DNA of 64,000 nucleotides from Fundidesulfovibrio terrae (GCF_022808915.1 NZ_JAKZFS010000003.1:124001-188000); one strand, 5' to 3'. Shown: positions 44,208 through 54,168, counted from the first letter of the stretch. The notes: generated from the sequence alone by a model not told the origin. Made by a program: numbers and translations.

Positions 44208-45119
44208 ATGGACTTTTTCCTCCAGCAGCTCATCAACGCCGTCACACTGGGGGGCTTTTACGCCCTGATCGCCCTGGGCTACACCATGGTCTACGGCATC
44301 ATCCAGCTCATCAACTTCGCCCACGGTGAGTTCTTCGCCGCCGGCGGCTACATGGGGGTCATCCTCCTGGCCTGGATGAACAGCCAGGGCTACATGGACT
44401 CCCACCCCTGGCTGTGCCTGGGCATCGCTTTCGTGCTGGCCATGGCCTACTGCGCCGTGCTGGCCATGGGCGTGGAAAAGGTGGCCTACAAACCCCTGCG
44501 CCGGGCCTCCAAGCTCTCGGTGCTGCTCTCGGCTCTGGGCATGTCGATCTTTTTGCAGAACGGCCTCATGCTCACCCAGGGCGTCTACGACAAGACCTAC
44601 CCCGGCGTGTACGCCAAGGGGGCCCTGGAGCTCGGCGGCTTCACCTTCACCTACCTGCAGCTCATCGCCATCGCCACCACGGCGCTGCTCATGGTGGGGC
44701 TCAACAGGCTGGTCTACAAGACCCGCCTGGGCAAGGCCATGCGCGCCACCGCCCAGGACCGCGTCATGGCCACCCTGGTGGGCATAAGCTCCGACCGCAT
44801 CATCTCCGTCACCTTCGCCATCGGGGCCGCCCTGGCAGCCGCATCGGGCATCCTCGTGGGCCTCTACTACGGCTCCGTGCGCTACGACATGGGCTTCGTG
44901 CCGGGCATAAAAGCCTTCGCCGCCGCGGTGCTCGGCGGCATCGGCTCCATCACCGGGGCCATGCTCGGCGGGCTCATCATCGGCATCACCGAGATCTTCA
45001 CCGCCGCCTACATCTCGGGCGAATACAAGGACGTGTTCGCCTTCGTGATCCTCATCGCGGTGCTCTACTTCATGCCCACCGGGCTCATGGGTGAGAACAT
45101 CAATGACACCCGCGTCTAA
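44208..45119 (+). CDS. livH: branched-chain amino acid ABC transporter permease LivH
   Basis: 303 residues with about eight membrane helices: GGFYALIALGYTMVYGIIQLI, NFAHGEFFAAGGYMG, EKVAYKPLRRASKLSVLLSA, the ATPase-contacting EAA-like loop TRLGKAMRATAQDRVMATLVGI, and AVLGGIGSITGAMLGGLIIG. It starts at the ATG of MDFFLQQL; the frame is open further upstream without a start signal. No strong ribosome site is visible. Its end overlaps livM by 17 bases. A 144-base gap with a small GACGAAA/TTTCGTC hairpin (44108-44126) precedes it. Confidence 0.95.
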   Translation: MDFFLQQLINAVTLGGFYALIALGYTMVYGIIQLINFAHGEFFAAGGYMGVILLAWMNSQGYMDSHPWLCLGIAFVLAMAYCAVLAMGVEKVAYKPLRRASKLSVLLSALGMSIFLQNGLMLTQGVYDKTYPGVYAKGALELGGFTFTYLQLIAIATTALLMVGLNRLVYKTRLGKAMRATAQDRVMATLVGISSDRIISVTFAIGAALAAASGILVGLYYGSVRYDMGFVPGIKAFAAAVLGGIGSITGAMLGGLIIGITEIFTAAYISGEYKDVFAFVILIAVLYFMPTGLMGENINDTRV

Positions 45120-46307
45120 GTCGCTCATCTCCAAGCTTCTGCTGGCGGCCCTGTGGCTGTTCGTGCTGGTCTGGCCCTTGACCGGCATCACGCCCCAGGG
45201 GCTCGAATTCGCCAAGGCCCTGCGCATCGTGGGCGCTGCCATGGCGGGCACGCTTCTGTGCCTGGGAGCCTTGAAACTCAATAAATCCATGAATCTGGGA
45301 GTGGGACGCGCGGTTTCGTCCGTCACATCGTCGCTTTCGCGCACGCCCGGCTGGCTGTGGAAGTGGGGGCTCGTCGTTGCGCTGGCGGCCTTCCCCTTCG
45401 TATCCTCGCGCTACGGGCAGGACGTGGCCATCAACGTGCTGGTGTACGTGGCCCTGGGCCTGGGCCTGAACATCGTGGTGGGCCTGGCCGGGCTTCTGGA
45501 CCTGGGCTACATCGCCTTCTACGGCGTGGGGGCCTACACCTACGCATTGCTCTCCATCCACTTCCAGATGTCCTTCTGGCTGGCCCTGCCGCTGTGCGCG
45601 CTCTTCGCGGCCACGGCCGGGTGCATCATCGGCTACCCGACGCTTCGCATGCGCGGCGACTACCTGGCCATCGTCACCCTGGGATTCGGAGAGATCCTGC
45701 GCCTGGTGCTCAACAACTGGATGGACCTGACCGGCGGCCCCAACGGCCTGCTCGGCATCAAGGCCCCCGTGATCTACCTGCCCGACCCCGAGAAGGGCTG
45801 GGAACTCACCCGGACCCTGCTCAAGAGCCCGACGGCCCAGTACTTCCTGATCCTGGCCATCGCCGCCTTCACCGTGCTTGCCGTGCGCCGCCTGGCCGAT
45901 TCGCGCATCGGCCGCGCCTGGGAGGCCATCCGCGAGGACGAGACGGCCGCATCCATCATGGGTGTGAACACCTTCGCCCTGAAACTCCTGGCCTACGCCA
46001 TGGGCGCCGTATTCGGCGGCCTGGCCGGAGCGTTCTTCTCAGCCAAGATGCGCTTCGTCTCCCCCGGCTCCTTCACCTTCATCGAGTCGGCCATGGTGCT
46101 GGCCATGGTGGTGCTGGGCGGCATGGGCTCCATCCCGGGCATCGTGCTGGGAGCCATCGCGCTCATCGCCCTGCCCGAGGTCTTCCGCGACTTCGAGCAC
46201 TACCGCATGCTGGTCTTCGGCGCGGCCATGGCCATCATGATGCTCTTCCGCCCCGCCGGGCTCATCCCGGCCAAGCGGGTGGGACGACGCAGCGAGGAGG
46301 CCCACTC

Positions 46308-46311
<4 letters not shown>
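45103..46311 (+). CDS. livM: branched-chain amino acid ABC transporter permease LivM
   Basis: 402 residues. An N-terminal extension of about 100 residues with two helices precedes the conserved core: LGLGLNIVVGLAGLLDLGYI, GAYTYALLSIHF, YPTLRMRGDYLAIVTLGFGE, the coupling loop SRIGRAWEAIREDETAASIM, and VLGGMGSIPGIVLGAIAL. It forms the membrane channel with LivH. The ATG of MTPASKSLI is preferred over a GTG 4 codons earlier because GGTGAGAA lies before it. Its stop overlaps the livF start (GTGA). Confidence 0.95.
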
Positions 46312-47027
<716 letters not shown>

Positions 47028-47079
47028 CCCGATCCAAGAAAAGCGAAGGCAAAGAGCGAGGAAGAGGGAAAGGCCGGGA

Positions 47080-47124
47080 GGAATGCCTCCGGCGGCCAAA
47101 GGGCCCAGTCCCTTTGGAATCCCC
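47080..47124 (+). repeat. dispersed GCCTCCGGCGG hairpin element, copy B
   Basis: Core GGAATGCCTCCGGCGG (47080-47095) followed directly by the stem CCAAAGGG / CCCTTTGG (47096-47103, 47110-47117) and GGAATCCC. Same orientation and order as copy A at 5176. Confidence 0.75.
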
Positions 47125-47159
47125 TTTCGCTTCGCGTCCCGCATTGCGAGCGTTACGGC

Positions 47160-47999
47160 ATGACACGCAAAAGCGCGGCAATGGCCCTGGCCATCACCGC
47201 AACCCTCTGGTCCATCGGCGGCGTCTTCATCAAGAGCGTGGAGTGGAATCCATTGGCGATTGCGGGAACTCGATCCGGCATCGCGGCGGTGTTTCTGCTG
47301 CTGGTGCTCGGCAAGCCGAAGATACGCTTCAGTTGGCCGCTCATCGGCGCGGCCGTGTCCACGGCCTCCTGCATGCTCCTCTTCGTCAGCGCCACCTGTC
47401 TGACCACCGCCGCCAACGCCGTGGTGCTCCAATACCTGGCCCCGCTGCACGTGGCCATCCTGGCCCCGAAGTTCCTGGGCGAGCCCACCAAGGGCCGCGA
47501 CTGGCTGGCCCTGGCCCTGGCCCTGGGCGGGATGACGCTCTTTTTCTGGGACGAGGTTTCGCCGGACGGGCAGTTGGGCATATTTCTGGCCCTGGGATCG
47601 AGTCTCGCCTTCGCGGGCATTCCCCTGTGCCTGCGCAAGCTCGGCGACCAGGGCGGCCAGACCGAGGCCGTGCTCCTGGGCAACGCCCTGCTGGCCGTGG
47701 TGTGCTCTCCCTTCTACTTCCAGGCCGGGCAGGGCGGTTATCCGGACTTGAAGGGCGTGGGGGCGCTGCTCATCCTGGGAGTCATCCAGACCGGGCTGGC
47801 CTATTACATCTACACCAAGGCCGTGCGCCACGTGCGCGCCCTTCCGGCCATGCTCATCCCGGTGATCGAGCCCATCCTGAACCCGGTCTGGGTGTTCCTG
47901 TTCATCGGCGAACGCCCATCCAGCCACGCCATCCTCGGCGGGGCCATCGTGCTGGGCGCGGCCACCATGCAGGGCCTCATGGCCGCGAGGTCCAGATGA
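47160..47999 (+). CDS. EamA (DMT superfamily) transporter
   Basis: 279 residues, ten membrane helices in two EamA repeats: ALAITATLWSIGGVFIKSVE opens repeat 1 and LGIFLALGSSLAFAGIPLCL opens repeat 2; PVIEPILNPVWVFLFIGERP is the typical second-repeat end. DMT exporters of this kind move amino acids or other small metabolites out of the cell. It is adjacent to a second, divergent-in-sequence EamA gene in the same direction. Substrate unknown. Confidence 0.9.
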   Translation: MTRKSAAMALAITATLWSIGGVFIKSVEWNPLAIAGTRSGIAAVFLLLVLGKPKIRFSWPLIGAAVSTASCMLLFVSATCLTTAANAVVLQYLAPLHVAILAPKFLGEPTKGRDWLALALALGGMTLFFWDEVSPDGQLGIFLALGSSLAFAGIPLCLRKLGDQGGQTEAVLLGNALLAVVCSPFYFQAGQGGYPDLKGVGALLILGVIQTGLAYYIYTKAVRHVRALPAMLIPVIEPILNPVWVFLFIGERPSSHAILGGAIVLGAATMQGLMAARSR

Positions 48000-48077
48000 A
48001 CGAGGAATTGACCGGTTCGCTTGAGGAGTGTCTGCGGGCGCCGCTTCCGAAACAACTCCCGAAGGCCGGGTGAGGCC

Positions 48078-48962
48078 ATGTCCCTGACCACGGTCAAGCT
48101 CTTCGTCACGGCCGTCATCTGGGGCGGAACGTTCATCGCCGGACGCATGCTGGGCCCCGAGTGCTCGCCGTTCACGGCGGCCTTCCTGCGCTTCGTGGCC
48201 GCAAGCGCCGTGCTCGTTCCCTACTTCCTCATGACCGAGGGGAGGCCCTCCAGGCTGGACGGCCGCACGCTTCTGCTGGTGGCCGGGCTCGGGGCCACCG
48301 GGGTCTTCGCCTACAACGCCTTCTTCCTGTGGGGGCTCAAGTCCGTCCCGGCCGGGCGCGCGGCCATCATCGTGGCCGGAAACCCGGTGTTCATCGCCCT
48401 GCTCTCGCGCCTCATCTTCAAGGAACCCCTGACCCGCACCAAGGTCATCGGCGTGGCCCTGTGCCTCACCGGCGCGGCCGTGGTTATCGGCCGGGGCAAT
48501 CCCCTTGGCCTGTTCGCCGGACATTTGAGCCTGGGCGACATGGCCATCACCGGGGCCATGTTCTCCTGGGTGGCCTATTCGCTTCTGGGCAAGCAGGTCA
48601 TGGGCAGGATTTCTCCCCTGGCCGCAGTGACTTTCTCCTGCCTGGCCGGAATGTTCATGCTGCTTCCGCCCGCCGTCTCGGAGGGGATGAGCGTCCAGGC
48701 GGCGCGGCTCACCTTCTCGGGATGGTCGGCCATCGTCTACCTGGGAGTGCTGGGCACGGCGGTGGGATTCCTCTGGTTTTACCAGGGGATCAAGACCATC
48801 GGTGCGTCCAAGGCCGCGGTGTTCATCAACTTCGTGCCCGTGTCCGCCGCCGCCATGGGGGCGCTCATGCTTGGCGAACCCGTGGACGCCTCCATCCTGG
48901 CCGGAGGAGCCCTGGTGCTCGCCGGCGTGGCCCTGACCAACCGCCCTGCCCGCCGTCCCTGA
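48078..48962 (+). CDS. EamA (DMT superfamily) transporter
   Basis: 294 residues, ten helices: LFVTAVIWGGTFIAGRMLGP, FTAAFLRFVAASAVLVPYFL, ALLSRLIFKEPLTRTKVIGV at the end of repeat 1, then ISPLAAVTFSCLAGMFMLLP and KAAVFINFVPVSAAAMGALM in repeat 2. The ATG of MSLTTVK is chosen; GTGAGG lies just before it. It is 78 bases after the preceding EamA gene, with a 25-codon frame between them. Not close in sequence to its neighbour, so probably a different substrate. Confidence 0.9.
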   Translation: MSLTTVKLFVTAVIWGGTFIAGRMLGPECSPFTAAFLRFVAASAVLVPYFLMTEGRPSRLDGRTLLLVAGLGATGVFAYNAFFLWGLKSVPAGRAAIIVAGNPVFIALLSRLIFKEPLTRTKVIGVALCLTGAAVVIGRGNPLGLFAGHLSLGDMAITGAMFSWVAYSLLGKQVMGRISPLAAVTFSCLAGMFMLLPPAVSEGMSVQAARLTFSGWSAIVYLGVLGTAVGFLWFYQGIKTIGASKAAVFINFVPVSAAAMGALMLGEPVDASILAGGALVLAGVALTNRPARRP

Positions 48963-49030
48963 ACCGGGGGGGGACTTGCCCGTTCCCCATGCGATACTTA
49001 TATCCTCCTGCGAACAGTTAAGGAGCGATC

Positions 49031-49615
49031 ATGCGCCGGCTCAAACGAACGATCCAGAAAACGACCGCGAGGCTTATCGCCTCCACTTGTGTTTTGGGGC
49101 TTCTGGCAGGTCTTGCCTGCGGCCAGGCCCTTGCCCAGAGCAACGCCGACGCACCCGCGGCCAAACCGGCCTCCAAGACCGAACGCGCGGCCCAGTCCCC
49201 GGCCCCGTCGAAGGACCGCAAGCGCAAGGCCATCGCCGCGCAGCCGCTCCTGACCGAACAGACCTCCGACGTGGCTTTGCTTGAGCGCCAGAAGCCCGGC
49301 AACGGAATCAAGGAAATCGCGCCCGGAGCGGGCCAGGGCAGCACGCAGAGGTCCGGCTCCGCGCGCCTGGCCCCGGAGTTCCGTCCCGCCGTGGACACGT
49401 TGACACCTTCCGATTCCATCGCCCGCGAGCCCAAGACCTACGACCGGTTGACGCCCGGCATCTCCGCCATCATCCACCCCGGCAAGGACACCGAAATACA
49501 GGGCGTCTTCAATCTTCCCGAGGCAAAGGTGGGGTCCATGCGGCCATACGGCCAGCCCGAGGGCGGGGCCAAGTCCGCCGCGTCCGGCGGCGTCATGCTC
49601 AAGAAGAGCTTCTAG
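49031..49615 (+). CDS. secreted hypothetical protein, Ala/Pro/Lys-rich
   Basis: 194 residues with a long signal peptide (LIASTCVLGLLAGLACGQALAQ, an n-region rich in Arg and Lys), then a low-complexity Ala/Pro/Lys/Ser region (about 37-75) and a more ordered C-terminal part (LTPGISAIIHPGKDTEIQGV). AAGGAG lies 5 bases before the ATG. No catalytic motif, lipobox (the Cys at LACG is not a canonical lipobox) or repeat. It is bounded by repeat element copy C. Function unknown. Confidence 0.7.
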   Translation: MRRLKRTIQKTTARLIASTCVLGLLAGLACGQALAQSNADAPAAKPASKTERAAQSPAPSKDRKRKAIAAQPLLTEQTSDVALLERQKPGNGIKEIAPGAGQGSTQRSGSARLAPEFRPAVDTLTPSDSIAREPKTYDRLTPGISAIIHPGKDTEIQGVFNLPEAKVGSMRPYGQPEGGAKSAASGGVMLKKSF

Positions 49616-49620
49616 CGCCG

Positions 49621-49667
49621 ATACGGGACTCCAAAGGCGCAGCCCTTTGGCCGCCGGAGGCCTCCCC
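49621..49667 (-). repeat. dispersed GCCTCCGGCGG hairpin element, copy C (inverted)
   Basis: Inverted relative to copies A and B: ATACGGGACT, then the stem CCAAAGG / CCTTTGG (49631-49650), then core CCGCCGGAGGCCTCCCC (49651-49667). It begins 5 bases after the preceding stop codon, so it is well placed to act as its 3' end. Confidence 0.75.
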
Positions 49668-49766
49668 TGCCACCTCGCCACCGCGCTCCAAACCCGACCC
49701 CCCCACTCCGCTAAGTATTCGATAGTGCTTCCCTTCCTGCCCCATTGCGGCTAGTAGGGAAACCCC

Positions 49767-50624
49767 ATGTTCACCGGTTACGCCCTCGTGGTCCTGGCAG
49801 CCCTCCTGTGGGGCATGATCGGGCCGCTCTCCAAGTACGCCTTCCAGGCCGGGATGCCGCCGGTGGAGGTGGCCTTCTGGCGCGCCATGCTGGCCTGGGT
49901 GCTCTACGCCGGGCACGCCGTGGCGCTTCGCCGGGTGGTCATCGGCGGGCGCGACCTGGCCCTGGTGGCCGTGTTCGGCGTGGTGTGCATCTTCGGGCTC
50001 TTCGGCAGCTACGTGCTGGCCGTGCAGGAGGGAGGGGCCGCCCTGGCCTCGGTGCTCCTCTACACGGCCCCGGCCTGGGTGGCCCTCATGGCCTGGAAAA
50101 TCCTCGACGAGCGTCTTACGGCCTCCAAACTCGCGGCCGTGGCCGCCACCATTCTGGGAGTGGCCGGGATCAGCCTGGGAGGCGGCGCGGGCGGGGATTT
50201 AAGCACAGGGGCAGTTTTCTTCGGCCTGCTTTCGGGCGTCACCTACGCCCTTTACTACATCTTCGGCAAAGCGGTGCTCGCCCGCCACGCCACCCCCACG
50301 GTGTTCCTCTACGCCCTGCCCGTGGGGGCGGCCTGCATGCTGCCCTTCTTCGACTTCGGCCCGCGCCCGCCCTCGGCCTGGATATCCTGCGCGGTCCTGG
50401 CCGCCTGCTCCACCTACGGAGCCTATTCGCTCTACTACGCGGGACTGAGGCGCATCGAGGCCAGCCGGGCCGCCGTCATCGCCACCATCGAACCCGTGGT
50501 GGCGGCGCTGCTGGCCTTCAGCTTCTTCGGGGAGAGCTTCACGCCGCTCGGCTACGCCGGATCGGGGCTCATCCTGGCCGCCGTGCTCATGACCATCCTG
50601 GGAGGCAGACGCGCATGTACGTGA
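49767..50624 (+). CDS. EamA (DMT superfamily) transporter
   Basis: 285 residues, ten helices: GYALVVLAALLWGMIGPLSK, PPVEVAFWRAMLAWVLYAGH, ASVLLYTAPAWVALMAWKIL with the repeat-1 end DERLTASKLAAVAATILGVA, then YALYYIFGKAVLARHATPTV and IATIEPVVAALLAFSFFGES in repeat 2. Carboxylate or amino acid export is typical. It overlaps the following Nudix-like gene by 10 bases, so the two are co-transcribed. Third EamA gene within 3.5 kb. Confidence 0.92.
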   Translation: MFTGYALVVLAALLWGMIGPLSKYAFQAGMPPVEVAFWRAMLAWVLYAGHAVALRRVVIGGRDLALVAVFGVVCIFGLFGSYVLAVQEGGAALASVLLYTAPAWVALMAWKILDERLTASKLAAVAATILGVAGISLGGGAGGDLSTGAVFFGLLSGVTYALYYIFGKAVLARHATPTVFLYALPVGAACMLPFFDFGPRPPSAWISCAVLAACSTYGAYSLYYAGLRRIEASRAAVIATIEPVVAALLAFSFFGESFTPLGYAGSGLILAAVLMTILGGRRACT

Positions 50625-51328
50625 CCCATCAGGTTCCTGACGGACTTCGCATCGTGGACATCCTTCCCGCGCCCGCCCCGCCGGAGCACGCCCTGGCCGA
50701 GGCCCGGAATCTGTGGGAGGCCGAACTGGCGACGCGCCCGGGTCTCTTCAACGGGCGCATCTTCAGCTTGGGCTCCATCGAGGGCCAGGAAGCCCGGGGC
50801 TTCATGGCCGAATACATGTGGTACGTGGCCCAGCTGCGCGCCCCGCACCTGTACGAGCACCTGCGGGTGCGCTCCCTGGCCGTGAGCGGCCTGGTGGTGG
50901 CTGGCGGACACGTGCTCTTCGGGCTGCGCAAGCCGGGCCTGGCCGTCGAGGGCGGCTTGTGGGAGCTGGCCCCCTCCGGCACCATCCACGGAGACCTGCG
51001 CGACAAGGACGGCTCCCTCTCCTGGCGGGACGTCTTCCGCGAAGAGCTGCGCGAGGAGCTGGGCATCGACGCCCCCGCATCCGAGGCCAGGGCCTTCGTC
51101 CTGGTGGAGGACACCGACACCCACATCTGGGAGCTGGGCGTGGCCGTGGAGCTCAAGCTCGACCACCGCGAGGTCCTGGCCGCCTGGGCCAGCCTGGCGC
51201 GCTCGGAGCATTCCGAGATGGCCGCCGTGCCCCTGGACGACGTCCCGCGCTTCCACACGTTGCGCAAAGCCCACATGGTGGGCGCGTGCGGACCGCTCCT
51301 GCGCGCCTACGGGTTGATCCCCGCCTGA
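50615..51328 (+). CDS. Nudix-like hydrolase, coupled to the EamA gene
   Basis: 237 residues, ATG preceded by GGGAGG. An N-terminal part of about 85 residues is followed by a Nudix-type fold: VSGLVVAGGHVLFGLRKPGL, GGLWELAPSGTIHG and the helix FREELREELGID, which carries the Glu cluster of the Nudix box, though the box is interrupted (GLWELAPSG, then a 15-residue loop) and not a perfect consensus match. Then VEDTDTHIWELGVAVELKL. A nucleotide-diphosphate-linked substrate is likely. Translational overlap with the exporter gene hints at a shared pathway. Confidence 0.75.
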   Translation: MYVTHQVPDGLRIVDILPAPAPPEHALAEARNLWEAELATRPGLFNGRIFSLGSIEGQEARGFMAEYMWYVAQLRAPHLYEHLRVRSLAVSGLVVAGGHVLFGLRKPGLAVEGGLWELAPSGTIHGDLRDKDGSLSWRDVFREELREELGIDAPASEARAFVLVEDTDTHIWELGVAVELKLDHREVLAAWASLARSEHSEMAAVPLDDVPRFHTLRKAHMVGACGPLLRAYGLIPA

Positions 51329-51459
51329 CGCTCCCCGCTGTGCGCGAGTCCCTGAGACAATCGCGTGACAACCCGTTGAAACTATTGCCGGACGGTCCCG
51401 GTTGCGCTACGCCTTGGGCCTCACGCCCAACCACGGCCGCCTCAGGCGGGGGACACGCC

Positions 51460-52740
51460 ATGAGTTCATCCAACGCGTCGTATTTCGCCAGCAACTTCCT
51501 GGGCAAAACCGTCATCGACAAGGCCGGCAAGCCCCTGGGCACCCTGCACGACCTGGCCATGTCCAAGGGCGAGCGTCTGCCCCACATCTCGAGCCTCATC
51601 GTCAAACAGGGCAAGGGCATGACCAGCATCCCCTGGGCCGGGGTGGACCTGTTCAACGTCTTCGTCATCGCCGTGGACCTGGACCGCGTGGACGCCGAGC
51701 CCTACGATCCCGAGGAGCAAGGCCAGATTCTGGTGCGCCGCGACATCCTGGACAAGCAGATCGTGGACGTGGAGGGCGCGCGCCTGGTGCGGGTCAACGA
51801 CCTCAAGATCGAGGGCTGCCTGGACGCCCTGTGCGTCACCGCCGTGGACACCGGCGTGCGCGGCCTGGCCCGCAGGCTCCGCCAGGAACGCGTCTGGAGT
51901 TTTCTGACCGGGCTCTTCCACCGTCAGCTGCCCCACAAGGAGATCAGCTGGCAGTTCGTGCAGCCCATCGACGACAAGATGACCACCCTGGCCCTCACCG
52001 TGACCCGCGACAAGCTGGGCGACATGCACCCGGCCGACCTGGCCGAGATCATCGCCCAGCTGCCCCACGAAGAGGCCGAGAAGATGCTGCTGTCCCTCAA
52101 CACCGAGACCGCGGGCGAGGCCCTGGCCGAGATGGAGCCCGAGGTGGGCTGCCGCCTTTTGAGCCGCATGGAGAAGGAGCACGCCTCGGACATCCTGGAG
52201 GAGATGGCCCCGGACGAGGCCGCCGACGTGCTGGCCGACCTGCCGGACGACACCGCCCAGGAACTGCTCGGCCTCATGGACACCGAGGACGCCGAGAAGG
52301 TCCAGGAACTCCTGGAGCACGAGGAGGACACCGCCGGCGGCCTCATGATTAACGAGTTCATCGCCCTGCCCCCGTCCATGTCCGCCGAGGCCGCCCTGGG
52401 GCAGGTGCGCGCCAAGGCCCTGGACCTGGAGATGATCTACTACGTCTACGTGCTGGACGACTCCGGCAAGCTCCAGGGCGTGACCAGCCTGCGCGAGATT
52501 CTCGGGGCCAAGCCGCTTGAGTCGCTGCAGCAGATCATGTCGGAAAATTTCAAGACCGTGAACGTGGACACCCCGGCCGACGACGTGCTGGAGGTGGTGG
52601 AAAAATACGGCCTGTGGGCAGTGCCCGTGCTGGACAAGGACGGCACCATGGCCGGAGTGGTCACGGCCGACGACGTGCTCACCCATTCGCTGCGCTTCGC
52701 CCTGCGCTGGAAGCGTTTCCGGGCCAAGCGGCGCTTCTAG
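51460..52740 (+). CDS. PRC-barrel/MgtE-N/CBS regulatory protein lacking the MgtE channel
   Basis: 426 residues, soluble. Order: PRC-barrel-like segment (about 10-75, FLGKTVIDKAGKPLGTLHDL), a second one (about 85-155, DILDKQIVDVEGARLVRVND), MgtE_N superhelix (about 190-310, DMHPADLAEIIAQLPHEEAE, DILEEMAPDEAADVLADLPD), and two CBS domains (about 310-420, GLMINEFIALPPSMSAEAAL and KYGLWAVPVLDKDGTMAGVV). In MgtE this N-CBS unit senses Mg2+ and gates the channel, but here the chain ends in a basic tail (RWKRFRAKRRF) where the membrane domain should start. The next gene, 9 bases on, is an Nramp-type transporter, presumably its target. Confidence 0.9.
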   Translation: MSSSNASYFASNFLGKTVIDKAGKPLGTLHDLAMSKGERLPHISSLIVKQGKGMTSIPWAGVDLFNVFVIAVDLDRVDAEPYDPEEQGQILVRRDILDKQIVDVEGARLVRVNDLKIEGCLDALCVTAVDTGVRGLARRLRQERVWSFLTGLFHRQLPHKEISWQFVQPIDDKMTTLALTVTRDKLGDMHPADLAEIIAQLPHEEAEKMLLSLNTETAGEALAEMEPEVGCRLLSRMEKEHASDILEEMAPDEAADVLADLPDDTAQELLGLMDTEDAEKVQELLEHEEDTAGGLMINEFIALPPSMSAEAALGQVRAKALDLEMIYYVYVLDDSGKLQGVTSLREILGAKPLESLQQIMSENFKTVNVDTPADDVLEVVEKYGLWAVPVLDKDGTMAGVVTADDVLTHSLRFALRWKRFRAKRRF

Positions 52741-52749
52741 GCTTTTCCC

Positions 52750-54036
52750 ATGCCGTTTCGCTTCCTCGCAACCGCCTGGCGCAAGGTCAACCGCCGCAAC
52801 CTGCTGCTGTTCCTCTCCATCCTGGGGCCGGGCATCATCACCGCCAACGTGGACAACGACGCGGGCGGCATCACCACCTATTCCCTGGCCGGGGCCAACT
52901 TCGGCTACAGCCTGCTGTGGATGATGGGCCCCACCATGGCCGCCCTGGTGGTGGTGCAGGAGATGTGCTCGCGCATGGGCGCGGTGACGGGCAAGGGGCT
53001 TTCCGACCTCATCCGCGAGCGCTTCGGCGTGGCCGTCACCTTCTACGTGATGATCGCCCTGTACCTGACCAACCTGGGCAACACCGTCTCGGAATTCGCG
53101 GGCATCGCGGCCAGCCTGGAGATATTCGGGGTGAGCCGCTACGTGTCCGTGCCCCTGTCCTCGCTTGTGGTGTGGCTGCTCATCGTCAAGGGTTCCTACA
53201 AGATCGTCGAGAAGGTCTTCCTGGGGGCTTGCCTGATCTACGTGGCCTACCCCATCGCAGCGTTCATGTCCGGCCCGGACTGGGGCGTGGTGCTAAGGGC
53301 CGCAGTGGTGCCGGAGATCCATTGGAAGGGCGAGTACGTCACCATGATGATCGCCGTGGTGGGCACCACCATCGCCCCCTGGATGCAGTTCTACCAGCAG
53401 GCGTCCGTGGTGGAGAAGGGCATCACCAAGGAGCACTACGCCTTCGCCCGCCTGGACGTGATCGTGGGGTGCGCCCTGGCCATCGCCGTGGCCTTCTTCA
53501 TCGTGGCCTCCTGCGCGGCGGCCATCCACCAGCAGGGGCTCTCCATCGAGACCGCAGCCGACGCGGCCCAGGCCCTGGCTCCCGTGGCCGGGCCCTACGC
53601 CACCACCCTCTTCGCCCTGGGGCTCTTCAACGCCTCGCTGTTCGCGGCCTGCGTGCTGCCGCTGTCCACGGCCTACTACATCTGCGAGGGCATGGGCTGG
53701 GAACTGGGCGTGGACAAGGACTTCACCCAGGCTCCGCAGTTCTTCTGGCTCTTCACCGTAAGCATCATCCTCTCCGCCGTGTGCATCATGATCCCGGGCG
53801 CACCGCTCCTGGCCATCATGTACGTCTCCCAGGTGGTCAACGGCGCAGTGCTCCCGGCGGTGCTGGTGCTGATGCTCGTCATCATCAACGACCGGCGCAT
53901 CATGGGCAGCTTCGTCAACGGCCCCGTGTTCAACGCCGTTGCCTGGTTCACGGTGGTCGTGGTGACTCTCCTGACGCTCCTCATGACCGCGGACATCGTC
54001 TCGCCGGGCGTCATGGACAGGCTGATCGGCGGCTGA
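52750..54036 (+). CDS. Nramp-family divalent metal transporter, non-classical motif type
   Basis: 428 residues, about 11 membrane helices. TM1 reads GPGIITANVDNDAGGITTYS where classical MntH/Nramp has the DPGN metal motif; TM6 reads VGTTIAPWMQFYQQASVVEK where the classical form has the MPHNLYLHS-type stretch. It thus belongs to an Nramp branch outside the classical Mn/Fe transporters (branches of this sort include Mg-transporting NRMT proteins; assignment here is open). Directly follows the MgtE-N/CBS gene in the same transcript. Likely imports Mg2+ or Mn2+ under control of that partner. Confidence 0.9.
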   Translation: MPFRFLATAWRKVNRRNLLLFLSILGPGIITANVDNDAGGITTYSLAGANFGYSLLWMMGPTMAALVVVQEMCSRMGAVTGKGLSDLIRERFGVAVTFYVMIALYLTNLGNTVSEFAGIAASLEIFGVSRYVSVPLSSLVVWLLIVKGSYKIVEKVFLGACLIYVAYPIAAFMSGPDWGVVLRAAVVPEIHWKGEYVTMMIAVVGTTIAPWMQFYQQASVVEKGITKEHYAFARLDVIVGCALAIAVAFFIVASCAAAIHQQGLSIETAADAAQALAPVAGPYATTLFALGLFNASLFAACVLPLSTAYYICEGMGWELGVDKDFTQAPQFFWLFTVSIILSAVCIMIPGAPLLAIMYVSQVVNGAVLPAVLVLMLVIINDRRIMGSFVNGPVFNAVAWFTVVVVTLLTLLMTADIVSPGVMDRLIGG

Positions 54037-54168
54037 CCGGAAATTGCCCGAACGACCTTCTCCGCCGCGCTCCCTTGACCTGCGCGTGCATAAGATTCAT
54101 TGTGATTATTGGACACCCCCGCTTCGCCGGAGGTTGTCCAGGCACGCCACAAACGAGAGGGCATCCGG

